Source: Rotaria sordida (Eukaryota; Rotifera; Eurotatoria; Philodinida; Philodinidae). Taken from it: a DNA stretch of 64,000 nucleotides. The position numbers and the translations under genes are program-made. Below the pieces are notes generated by a model. That model made no database searches and had not been told where the DNA came from. It worked only from the letters and a program-made list of their open reading frames with translations. The stretch is taken from assembly GCA_905250125.1 (NCBI GenBank), contig CAJNOL010000906.1, positions 1 through 64,000 of the forward strand. Reading direction: 5' to 3'. Positions 46,901 to 57,048 of this stretch are shown here, piece after piece (positions within the stretch are counted from its first letter, which is position 1; each line of letters starts with the position of its first letter).

Positions 46901-49394
46901 TGAAACAGTCGATTTCCATAGAAACTAGCGCGCTTACTGGAAATGTATAGATGAGATTTCGCGTATTGTAATATATCATTTTATGGAGAACTCAGTACTC
47001 TACAATCATGTTAAGTTGAAGCTACTCTAAGACATAAACTAACTACTACGTTAAAAACGATATTTTGCTTTTTACAGACACGATTTGGAAGTTTTTCACA
47101 AAACTCACTAATTATTATTCATTTTTATCCCACAAGGAAAATCTAAACATATATCCGTAAAGAGCGAATAATTTCTACCAAAACTTTTGCACCATAGGCT
47201 ATAAAAGATCGCAAGTTAAGCGTAATAATTCACCATATTCTCATTGACTATTGATATAACCTATTTCTGAATTGTTTCGATTAGAACACAACAGGTATAC
47301 ACTTAGGATTGGCCAAAACTTTAAAGGACTTTGTCGGATAAGATACTCTATTCAGAAATCAAACAGCAAATATCCAATGTTGTAGAGCTTTTTGAAACGA
47401 ATTGAATGATATATGGGAAACCTTGTTTTCATAAGACTTTGAAAGAACTAAAGTTAATTTACTAATAGACGACTACACATCCACACTGACAAGATGACCG
47501 AAGATATGAGATTGTAGCTCGTCAAAAACTCTACAAAATCGTATGTCAGAATAAATATTTAACAAATACTTTCGACTAAAACCAACGACCACAATATTTA
47601 GTAACTTATTATGCTTGGGTGTGTAGTCGTCTATCAATAAATTGACTTTAGTTTCTTCAAAGCCTTATGAAAACAAGGTTTCCTATATACCATTCGACGC
47701 GCCTCAAAAAACTCTACAACTTAGTATATTTGGTTTTGCAATTCTGAATAGGTCATTTTATCCGATAAGGTCTTTTAAACACCAAGGTTACAACTTTTGA
47801 CCAATCCTAAGTATAAAATGAGCCGGAAAAGTTTAAGGCACTTTTATTTTTGAAGTTTTTCATTGAAGATGAGTAGCAGCTAGATCAAATCCAAATAGTG
47901 ATTTTGATAACTATTGAAATTCTCTATCAAATAGAATATCCGTCAGATTTTCAAACGAAACTTTGTGAAGAGAGTTTTCAACTCCTAGTAGATTTTGACA
48001 GAAGCATTTTTCCATAGAAGTATCTCAACGAGCGCAATATTCTGAAGAAAATAAATGATCGACCAGTTCTCTAAGATATTCCCTCACAAAGTTATAACGA
48101 TTAGAAAAAACGCGTTTTTCATTTTTTCCAATGTTTATAACTTTCTGACGCGGGCGATCCTTGATTTTCTTCAGAATTTTCTGCTCTTTGAGATGCTTAT
48201 ATTGAAAAATCTTTCTGTCAAAATCTTCTATGAGTAGGAATCTCCCTGAGATAGTTTTCTGTAAAACTCTCTTGATAAAGTTTATGTTGAAAATTTGATA
48301 TATATTCTATTCGATAGAGAATATCAAGAGCTATCCAAATCACTATTTGGATTTGACTTAGCTGCTACTTATCTTCGATGACAAACTTCAAAAATAAACG
48401 TGTCTTAAACTTTTGCGGTGCACTTTATATCAGATGTTAGGAAAAACAGGGAATATACCAATAGATAACATAATACAGTTGAAAAAATATCTGAGATAAC
48501 GATTATATATAGATAATATCTTTAGAATTTGTCTTATGGTACGTTTTAGGTGTATGCCGTAACATAAATGATGACATGAAAAGCTCAACTGTATAATCTA
48601 TAATGATTTGAAATATAAGAAAAATAGATACGTTCTTCTCGAACTCTTGCATTAATCATTTCAGATTGAAGTTCGTAGGAGTACATGAAAATCTAATTTC
48701 TTTTTTGAAATTCAAAAAAGTGATTCATTCTAATGAAAATCTCGCTAAGTTTGTTATTTGAAAGATAATAATGTTAATTTTGATTTAATAGAGATGAAGC
48801 ATATCGTTTTTTATGGCGTGAAATTGAATATTTTGTTCGTGGTTATAAAGAAACATCTGATAGTCATCGTCATATTTATCAAAATATTGTTGATCGACGA
48901 AAAACCGACATTGAAAATGATTCATCAATTTATCAAAGGTAAAATAATAGAAAAAAAATAAATAATTTTTTTTTGTTTCTAATTGATATTAATTATTTTA
49001 GTAATAAAATTGATTTTATTTTTCCTACTGATGAAACATCATCGACTAGTACAATGATTACAAAACGTGACAAAAATTTACAAGAAAATAATGAAAAAAT
49101 GAATGGTCGTGTATGGACAGAATTTAATGATATTAAACAAGTTGTTGCAGGTTACAAATCTTTATAATAAAAGTTCAACAAAAATTGAAATGTTTTTATT
49201 TTGTAGCTAATTCATTACGAGATATGTGGAATCGAAAACAACAAGAAAAACGTGCACCAGAATTTGATGGCCGAGCTGAATATCCTCCACCACGTTTAAT
49301 TCCACTTTATGTTAATTTAAATAGTAAAACTTCTCTTACAAATCCTATTGGTATTCAACCTATATTAACAACAAATATATCTGAAAAAATTTGA
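40992..49394 (+). CDS. INTS13: Integrator complex subunit 13 (Asunder homologue)
   Basis: Fourteen exons: 40992-41222, 41285-41359, 42966-43153, 43200-43277, 43629-43719, 43783-43911, 43975-44143, 45334-45761, 45820-45898, 45952-46028, 46081-46253, 48792-48938, 49002-49150, 49207-49394; 733 residues. INTS13 is part of the Integrator RNA-processing complex (snRNA 3' ends, promoter-proximal termination) and of dynein control in flies. Matches run through the whole protein: SLWTCIVECVLEYCRILFDI in the VWA-like N-terminus; LTLVDVRPLDQPIP; VTGIPMKEDVASRSSLNYDV; KYWRQIKDDVETIVLKW; YRFSPLDVNSRESACLTNFL; LLERHTRRCPLLTNETILFN; YRFLWREIEYFVRGY. The C-terminal DMWNRKQQEKRAPEFDGRAE aligns with the motif that binds the INTS4/9/11 cleavage module. 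All phases close. Introns 2, 7 and 11 (1606, 1190 and 2538 bp) are swollen by foldback or tandem repeats; the others are short (45-62 bp), except intron 4 (351 bp). An AATAAA lies 13 nt after the stop. Confidence 0.93.
41383..42943. mobile_element. Nested foldback element in INTS13 intron 2, arms about 300 bp
   Basis: Outer arms 41383-41690 and 42637-42943 are inverted copies: TCATTCGAAAGAGCACAGAA faces the CTATGCTCTTTCGAATGAGA region, and TTCACGAGGCCATTTAATG faces CATTAAATGAAGTTGATGGC. Inside lies a second palindrome (about 41880-42190) centred near 42035, with TTCGGTTAGAAAAATTATG facing its complement. No transposase. The insertion makes up nearly the whole intron. Confidence 0.7.
44940..45155. 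repeat. Degenerate tandem repeat in INTS13 intron 7
   Basis: Units of roughly 20-25 bp related to GGATAAGGCTACAAGAGTAT recur with much divergence across about 200 bp. Non-coding. Confidence 0.45.
46633..47201. mobile_element. Foldback element in INTS13 intron 11 (first of three)
   Basis: The left arm 46633-46722 (CCTATGGTGCGAAAGTTTAC) pairs with the right arm 47129-47201 (AAAACTTTTGCACCATAGGC). The spacer is about 400 bp and non-coding. Confidence 0.5.
47294..47817. mobile_element. Foldback element in INTS13 intron 11 (second of three)
   Basis: The left arm 47294-47484 and right arm 47616-47817 pair over about 190 bp: AAACCTTGTTTTCATAAGAC faces CTTATGAAAACAAGGTTTCC, and the ends TATACACTTAGGATTGG and CCAATCCTAAGTATA are inverted. 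Confidence 0.65.
47822..48419. mobile_element. Foldback element in INTS13 intron 11 (third of three)
   Basis: Begins within 5 bp of the preceding element. Left arm 47822-48030 and right arm 48205-48419: GAGTAGCAGCTAGATCAAATCC faces its near complement GGATTTGACTTAGCTGCTAC, and TTTTATTTTTGAAGTTT faces AAACTTCAAAAATAAACG. No coding capacity. Confidence 0.65.
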
Positions 49395-49502
49395 TTCTTC
49401 TTTATAAATAAATCTTATTTGAAAAATTTTGTCTTTGTCTATCAGATATTTGATGTGACTTTTTTTTTTTCTTTAAGATTTTTGTTATTTTTTAAAAATA
49501 AA
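49395..49502 (+). promoter_or_regulatory. 108-bp INTS13-TELO2 intergenic with poly(A) signal and acceptor-like sites
   Basis: AATAAA at 49407-49412 is followed by pyrimidine-rich tracts ending in AG at 49445 and at 49477 (a T10 tract then CTTTAAG), 25-60 bp before the TELO2 ATG. The arrangement resembles the spacer of a polycistronic unit resolved by spliced-leader trans-splicing, which bdelloids use. That use at this site is inference. Confidence 0.4.
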
Positions 49503-52500
49503 ATGTCATTTGAAAGATTAAATATTGTATTAAAAGAAATTTCATCATCAAATTCATATTTATCTATTGAAAATTTAATTGAAGAATATTTTTTTAATAA
49601 AAATCTTCATTTAACATCAATTGAACAAGAAAAATTCGTTCGTTTATGTTTAAGAAAATTATCCGATTGGTTTAATCAAACACCTGAACAAATAAAACAA
49701 ATTAAAATACATTTTCATAAATATTTTATTCAAACACCATTTCTATTAAAACAAAAACAATTAATTGATTTATTATTAAATCAATTAAAAATTTCATTTA
49801 ATGATTTTTTTAGTTTTTTATTAATTGATTTATATGAAAAAAATTATCAAAAATTATTATATGAACTTGAAAATGATTTAGATATTGGATTTATTATTCA
49901 TTTACCTGATCGAATTAGTAATATTTTTATGACAAATATTCCAATATGTTTTCAATCGAAAAATTTTTTTCATCGTTTAAGTCAATATATACAACAACAA
50001 TTAATTACTATACATTATCCAAATATGATAGCACAAGTTGATACAAATGTCAATTTTCTTTCTCAACTTGTTCATCGAGCTGCAAAATTAGGTAAAATAT
50101 AACTATCATAGACTATTTAAATCTTACATATAATGCCTTTCTTCCATATAGAGTGAAACAGAAAATATGTCTTTTCTCTTTCCAGTGAAGTTTTTAAATC
50201 CTACAGATAGGTAACTAACTTGAATGTTAGATCGGTGGCTACTAGTAGTCCAGGATCATCCACTGTATCTGTCGAAGCAACTACAGACCCCTTTAAAACT
50301 TCGAAAACTTTTGAGTTTAATAAGGAAAATTATTAGATTTGAACCTGATCGAGTATATTGTTTTTATGCATTTGTTTCTGAATTCTATTGGTACCATTCA
50401 GTTATTGATCTTACAGCTGAAAGTTGATCTTAAAAAAAACATCTAATTTTAGGTTATACTGAATATATTTGGCGTCCATTATATAAAAATTTGTTTGTTA
50501 AAAAATGTCTAAATGATTCTCTATGGTTACGACTTGCTCAATATTTTCTATTAGAACCAATCGATGATATACTTTTATATACAATTGAACATGGTAATGC
50601 AAATATACTTGATTTATTTCTTAGTGATCGTATTATTCATTTACCATTATTAGAAACATATTTAATTGATAGATTAATTTTTTCTAAACAATTATCAATT
50701 GATACTTTACGAACAATACTTATTTATTTAACAATGTCAATTAATCGTTTAGAAAAATGTTTTGAAAATGTTTTTAAACGTTATTTACAATTATGGTCAC
50801 AAGAAAATTTTATTCGATTTTCTTCAAATAATCAACATTTATATATATGTCAATCTATAGCTATTTGTTTATCATTTAATAAACAAATTAGATTGAATAA
50901 TGATAAAGATACAATTATAATCTGTGTTTTAAATGGTATTCGTATACATCTTGAATCAACATTTGATTATATTAGACGACGTGGACAAGTTATTGCCGAA
51001 TTAATTATTCAACATAGTCAATTATTTTCACAATCAAATCAACTTCAATTTGATACATATGATAAAAATCATCCGGAAGTACAAATGTTAAAAAATTTAG
51101 CTCAAATTAATCAAACATTAAATGATAGACAATTATCTGATGATGAACATCAAGAAATTATAGTGAAAAAAGGTCAGTCAACATTTTTCTCTCATGAATG
51201 AAACCAGCACAAATCATATAAAAGCTTTTCAGTTCCCTAAATTGAAAGTATAGAATCTAGAAACGGTAATTCATCTGTGTCTGTCTAGAACACTTGGTAC
51301 AAGTGATCACTCTCATGGTACAAAGTACTATTTTCATGAAAAAAAATGATTGTTCTGATGGGGCAAATGGCGGCAGGTTTGGTACAAGAGACTAAAATCG
51401 TGGTATAGATGACTGCATTGATGAGTCAAATGACCATATTGATGGCGCGAATGGCTCTCTCAATGACGCAAATGACCATTGCCACAGTACAAGTGATGCA
51501 CTCATAGTATGATTAACCATAGTCGTGGTTATTTATACCATTGTGTATCGTACACTCGTGCCGTCTCTGTTGTCAGTGACCATATTAATGGTACGAATGA
51601 ATTAATGCTAAATATGGTCGATAACTTGGTTGAAATGAGGATAAATGTGAAATAAATTACCGTAACTACTGCCTACATCACGAAAGATATTATCAAAAAA
51701 TCCATAAAGACACTCTGAATGTTCACAAATGCGATATATTTGACCATTGATTTATCAAAGATATGACTCGAAAGCACAAAAATATGCTCAAAATGCTCAC
51801 AATAATGCTCCTCACAATCATAGATGCTGCCTGAGTGACCGTACACAGTGTTCAAAACGCTATAGATATGATGATCTTGTCTGTATTTGTCATCACATGT
51901 ATCATTCTTCTGACCACTGTTCCTGTGTTTTCGAGAAATTTTCGCATTTTATTGCTCGTTTTGAAACAACCGTGTGGTCCTTCAAACCCTATTTATGATC
52001 ATCTAAATCATAGTTAACATGTGATTACTAGATTACAGAGACAGACGGATGCAGATGCACATCTGTTTTCATACTACTAAGTCAGTCTAAGGTTAAACTA
52101 ATCGGCTACCGATTAGCGTTACTTATTCTATCAGACCATAAATAAATAAACAAATAGAATAAAACTGTTATTCTTTTTTTTTTTTATAGAACCCGTTGTA
52201 TCTATAAGTGAAAAAACAACATCTTCAACGAATGCAATTATTCTTCATGATGCATCGATTGATGATGATGATGATGATGTTGATAGTGAATTTGAATCTT
52301 ATGATTATTCTCATGATAGAGTTAAATCTGATGTTGAAAAACCTGCATATATTCGAACATGTCTTGCTAATTTAATAGCAACAGATAAAATTCCTCAATT
52401 AGAATCCGCTTTAAATATGTTACCATCATTAATTGAAATGTATAAAATTGAATGTGAAGAAGTTGCTTTAGAATTAGTTCGAATATTATTAAATTATAAT

Positions 52501-53310
52501 AGTACATTTGATATTGAAAATTTTCAAGAATTACAATTAAATGGTTTAATAACATTATGTCAAAATTATCCATTATTAATAAGTGATTATTTATGTAAAC
52601 AATTTTATGAAAAAAATTATACATTAAATCAACGAAGTCTTATACTTAAAATAATTCAAGAAACAGCAAAAAAATTATCACAAATTGATCATATTCAAAC
52701 TAAAATTCAAAATGAATTATTTATTTCAGATGAAGATGAAGATGAAGATGATGATAATAATAATAATGATAATGATTCATGGCGTTCAATTATAAATAAA
52801 CGTTTAAAATTAAAAACAAAATATAAAATAAAAAATCATTCAGAAAAAAAAATTTTCTTTAAAGAAAATTATTTTGGAAATATAGTTGGACATTTTTTTT
52901 ATCCATTAATTTCATTTATTGATAAATCAACACCACATTTATCATTAATTGATGGTGATAATGATTATTTATTATTATGTGAACTTTTAGCTTGTTTAGG
53001 TCGTTTATGTATTCATGCACAAAATACTTTATCATTAAATAATATGATTAAACAATTATTAGATATATTAAAAACATTACAACAACATAAAGATCCTGGT
53101 GTTAGACATGCTGTTATTTATGCATATGCATGTTCTCTTGTTTCAATTGGAAAAAATTCTTATCATCAAGATTTACAATCTTATTTTATTGAATTAAAAC
53201 AATGGTTAGATTTTATTATTATTCATGATACAAATACTGAAGTACAAAAATTAGGACGATCAGTTAGACAAATTTTATTAAAAACTTTACAAGAAATAAC
53301 AGACAATTAA
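49503..53310 (+). CDS. TELO2: Telomere length regulation protein TEL2 homologue
   Basis: Three exons, 49503-50091, 50453-51172 and 52190-53310, giving 809 residues; both introns are phase 1. TELO2 is the core of the TTT co-chaperone (with TTI1 and TTI2) that stabilises PI3K-like kinases (ATM, ATR, mTOR, DNA-PKcs). The helical-repeat N-terminal two thirds are divergent (WRPLYKNLFVKKCLNDSLWL). The C-terminal domain is the firmer match: KPAYIRTCLANLIATDK, SDYLCKQFYEKNYTLNQRS, then after a D/E/N-rich loop KIFFKENYFGNIVGHFFYPL and a final HEAT-like helix set. Just before this domain, VDSEFESYDYSHDR corresponds to the acidic, CK2-phosphorylated segment that in human TELO2 docks to the R2TP subunit PIH1D1; a Ser in acidic context is kept. 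Length is close to the human protein. AATAAA at 53347-53352 follows the stop. Confidence 0.88.
51290..51610. repeat. Degenerate tandem repeat in TELO2 intron 2
   Basis: Units of roughly 22-27 bp like TTGATGGCGCGAATGGC / CAATGACGCAAATGACCATT recur with variants (GGTACAAGTGATCACTCTCA) across about 300 bp of this 1-kb intron. Non-coding, diverged minisatellite. Confidence 0.5.
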
Positions 53311-53550
53311 TATTACATATTATTTGGTTTTTTTTTCATGTATTTAAATAAACATCGGTATATGTATTTTTTAAAACGATTTTTCTACTTTTATTTTTTC
53401 TCATCATCGTTATTATTTTTAATGTTAATAAAGAGCGTATCATAATAACTAACAATAGAATTTCTCAATCATATTTTTTATTATTCTTTTTCTTGATATT
53501 GCAGTAGTGTCAAACTTGAAATGTTGAATTCAAGTATTCAGCTATCAGTT

Positions 53551-53650
53551 NNNNNNNNNNNNNNNNNNNNNNNNNNNNNNNNNNNNNNNNNNNNNNNNNN
53601 NNNNNNNNNNNNNNNNNNNNNNNNNNNNNNNNNNNNNNNNNNNNNNNNNN
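53551..53650. other. 100-N scaffold gap
   Basis: A run of exactly 100 Ns, the usual placeholder for a gap of unknown size. The linkage of the TELO2 side with the following gene therefore depends on scaffolding. Confidence 0.97.
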
Positions 53651-53805
53651 AAATTGGTTTGATTTCAGTCTTTAAACTTCGACGAAAAATATGATGAATA
53701 GTAAATATTGATGAGAAAGTGAATCATGTCTTTAACATCTGTTTTTCGATCTATTATGGTACAAATATCGCTTCGAATCATCATACAATTAACAAAAAGA
53801 ATACG

Positions 53806-55951
53806 ATGAAATTTCTCTCTCGTAAGTTCTGATTTAAATTTCATTCGTTTTCTCTGTATAATGTCTGTTTGTAGTGTGTCTGTATTTGTTATTTGTACAA
53901 TTGATAACATGGTCATCAATTTCGGCACATTCTGTGTCTCACACGCTGTTTGTCGATCCAACAGAAGACCCATTTCTGGATATTTATATTGAAACGGTAG
54001 CACCAATGAGTACCAAAGCGATTATAGCCATTCCGAAAATGAATGATACGGAATTTCTAGCTTATTTACTTAGTAATAAAGATTCGACTAGTGGTTAGTT
54101 GAGAGAAAAGATTGGGAGAATTCTCTCAAGTATTCTCCTGTTTCGTTTAGGTGTTGCACTTCGTGTTGAGAATAGTATTTTCGATACTCTGCGTGATGAC
54201 CAATTAAAACAGCAGACAGAAATTGACAAAGAATGGGAAATATTAATGGTATCTGGTCCAATTATTATTCGCTACATGGGTAATCTTATGGTTATTGCTA
54301 GCAAACGTGATTTTTCTTTACAAGCTCCATTAGACTATGTCTATCGTTATATTAGGTGAGTAATTGAGAATATCATGAAAAATACTCGACATCATATTAG
54401 AAATCTAAAAATCATTTTCTTTTGAAAACAATCTTTCTTAAAAGTACATGTGGCAATCCCTGTTTTGCCAAGCGTCTATGAATACTAAAGAAAACTTGGA
54501 CTTATTATCGGATTCCATCAGAGAATTTCTGATATCCCCATATATTGTTGATTTCGAATAGATACCCAAAGTCTTTTCGTGCAACTCTTGCTCAAGCATC
54601 ATCTGATATGTACAATGCATTGATAGGTGCTCACACCGCCATGGATAGTATTCAATCCGCCATGCAACAAGTACCGACATCTGTGAAAACAGCAATGAAA
54701 TTGATTACATCGGCATCCCCTGCTATACTCAAAGAGATGTTACCACGAATTTTTGATAGTATCGGACGTTCAGCAACACAAAGCGCCAATCAAGCCAATT
54801 CGACTTTGCAACGTTTCAATTTACTACAAGAATTACTTGTTGAAATTATTCAATTGAGTGAACATACGCAAGGAGCTAATGAAGTCGCTATTTATAACAT
54901 GGAAGCTAAGAAAAATCAATCGATACTTGATCAAGAATGTCTTCAAAATAATCTCAATTCTATTCAGAATCAATACAATACATCTAAAGCAGCTTTGGGA
55001 AATGTCAGAAAAAAATATGTCGAAGCCGTACAACTTGTTACAGATTCATCAATGCCTACAATCCTTGGTGATCAATCTGATCTTCTCACATATATCATTA
55101 CGATCGCCATCGGTGTTGTATTCAATCCAGTCGATACTATCGGCTGTATTTTAGGTAGCTGTAACAATTCGGAGCCAATTTTAGACACTGGCAAATTTGA
55201 GAATGCCATGAAAATTGCTGAACAAGCTCGTCATGATCTAGAAAAAGCAGAACAACTTCACAATGAACATTTTCAACAACAGTTAGCCGAACAGAATGAA
55301 TTAGTGAAGGCCGTGGGACAAATGGCTATGCTCGATTTGAGTATCTTCAGTAAAGAAGAAGTCGTTCGGCTTCTACTCAAAGTAATGCAACAAATCAGTT
55401 TGTTCAAAGAACAATGGAGTCGTATGATTCGATTCTTCTCGAAATTAGCTGCTCAAGTTCAAAGTACTCAACAGGTATGGATAGTTTCATTTTTCTGTAA
55501 TCAATCATTACGATCAAGAATTTCCCCTGTTACATAGATCATTATCAAAGATTTTCTGAAAGTCATTGAAATAGCCGAAACCAATAACTTATCGATCAAT
55601 GCGATTGATCGAAAATTCTTCACTGAAATATTGATACGGGCCACAACAACGATTGAAACTGGTGCTCATTTATTATTCACTATGGCCAAAACCTACTATG
55701 CAGTTTCTAGTGAACATATGAGTGCTCAAATGGCAGGCATTAGTCAATTGTTACTTTTACAAACAGATGAAGCACGCATAGCCCATATACAACAAGCATC
55801 CAATGAGACCATCACTACATTATTGATGATCATACAAATGGCACAAGAACGACATAGTATTTATCTTCAAAAGACACGTACTCGACAGGCAGAATATACT
55901 GCTTATATGACTAATCTAGCCGCTTCGGAACTATCACAATCAATAGGTTAA
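53806..55951 (+). CDS. Secreted, helix-rich protein with central hydrophobic segment (unknown family)
   Basis: Five exons: 53806-53821, 53875-54093, 54151-54355, 54562-55474, 55538-55951; 588 residues. The 16-bp first exon (MKFLS) ends in GTAAGT and joins to LCLYLLFVQLITWSSISA, completing a clean signal peptide; without it the second exon has no ATG. The mature protein is almost entirely helical, with Gln/Ala/Glu-rich long helices (coiled-coil type) on either side of one hydrophobic segment near residues 325-350 (LLTYIITIAIGVVF...IGCILGSC). Two helical bundles around a hydrophobic tongue recall alpha-helical pore-forming proteins of the ClyA/HBL type, but this is a resemblance in layout only, and an extracellular structural or defence protein is equally possible. 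Codon use is clearly less AT-rich than in INTS13 or TELO2. The introns argue for long residence in this genome. Confidence 0.75.
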
Positions 55952-56228
55952 ATAGTGAGTAAGATTGTGATATAAAACCAAATAAAAATGCTTCATTCGA
56001 TAACTTTCAATTCAATGCAATCAAACCTAACTGTATACTTTCGAGAGAACATTTGTTAGTTACGCAGACCGAAATAGACGTTTGGCTACTCGTAGACAGT
56101 AATTGAAGCCGTTGTTTTTTTTCGAACTATTATCCGTGAGAATGATCTTCGACACATCTTTCGTGTAAAACACATCTCAAATCGAATCATCTTTGTTTCA
56201 AATCGAGCGAATTCAATTAGACCAAGTA
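55952..56228. other. 3' flank of the secreted-protein gene
   Basis: AATAAA at about 55980 shortly after the stop codon is a likely poly(A) signal. Nothing else recognised. Confidence 0.4.
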
Positions 56229-56390
56229 TGGTGTGGGTGTGGGTGTGGGTGTGGGGTGGGTGTCGGTGTGTGGAGTGTGCGTGTGCGTGTGGGGTGGGTG
56301 TGGGTATGGATGTGGGTGTGGGTGGAAAAAGATAACACCCATACCCACCCCACACTCACACCCACAGCCCACACTCACACCCCACACCCG
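56229..56390. repeat. Inverted pair of TGTGGG telomere-like repeats
   Basis: The left arm (56229-56321) contains at least four perfect TGTGGG units followed by variants (TGTGGGG, TGTCGG, TGCGTG, TGTGGGTATGGA). After a 12-bp A-rich spacer, the right arm (56334-56390) carries the complementary CCCACA/CCCATA/CCCACACTCACA units. TGTGGG is, to my knowledge, the bdelloid telomeric unit. The frames on both strands here are repeat artefacts. Confidence 0.7.
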
Positions 56391-56425
56391 AAAAAATTCG
56401 ATGTTGAGTTTTTATTGGAAACTGA

Positions 56426-57048
56426 TTAATCCTTTCAGGACCGGCTTATTTTGAGCAAAAATTACAAAATTTTCAACTTTTCGAAAATGGTTTATCTTTG
56501 CCATATTCATCAAAATGTGAACATCAGGAAGCATGAACTGTGAGGTCTTAATCCATGTAGATCCATTTCTGTATAAATCTTTCTCTTCATAACAATCTAA
56601 GGACCATATATAAAATGATAACAAGCGAAAAAAATCAATACGATGAAAAGATTTCATAACTGACGATCAAGAAAGGGAAAATCCATAAAGTCAGTCGAAA
56701 GAAAAAGAAGTAGAAAGAACAGAGAAGTCCATCGCACATGCATATATAGCAGGAAAGGAAAAGTCTATCACATTTACACATATGACGGAATGGAAAAATT
56801 CGTGACGCATGAATGACAATAAGAGAAAAGAAGATGAATGTAAGTCTCTTCATAGAATCATATAGATAATGAGAAAAAATCCTTATGATCGCATCTGAAG
56901 AAGACACAGGTCATAACACGAACGTATAAAAAAAAAGCAGTTGCAACGTTTACTTGGAAGAGACGTGAAAAAACTTCCAATTCTCACCCGTCAGATCACG
57001 TAAAATTTCAATGACGTTTTAAAACGTCACTGGTCCCGAAAGGGTTAA
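56426..57048. mobile_element. Second piggyBac-like TTAA-flanked non-autonomous element
   Basis: The left end TTAATCCTTTCAGGACCGGC and the right end, inverted, TTAACCCTTTCGGGACCAGT match in 16 of 20 positions and both begin with TTAA. 623 bp, no transposase. A CGTTTTAAAACG palindrome lies just inside the right end. Its ends differ from those of the element at 1248-1906, so it is a separate family. Confidence 0.65.

Noticed and set aside
56086-56454. Frames rich in Val/Gly/Cys or His/Pro/Thr
   Set aside because: Direct consequence of TGTGGG/CCCACA repeats, open in several frames at once.
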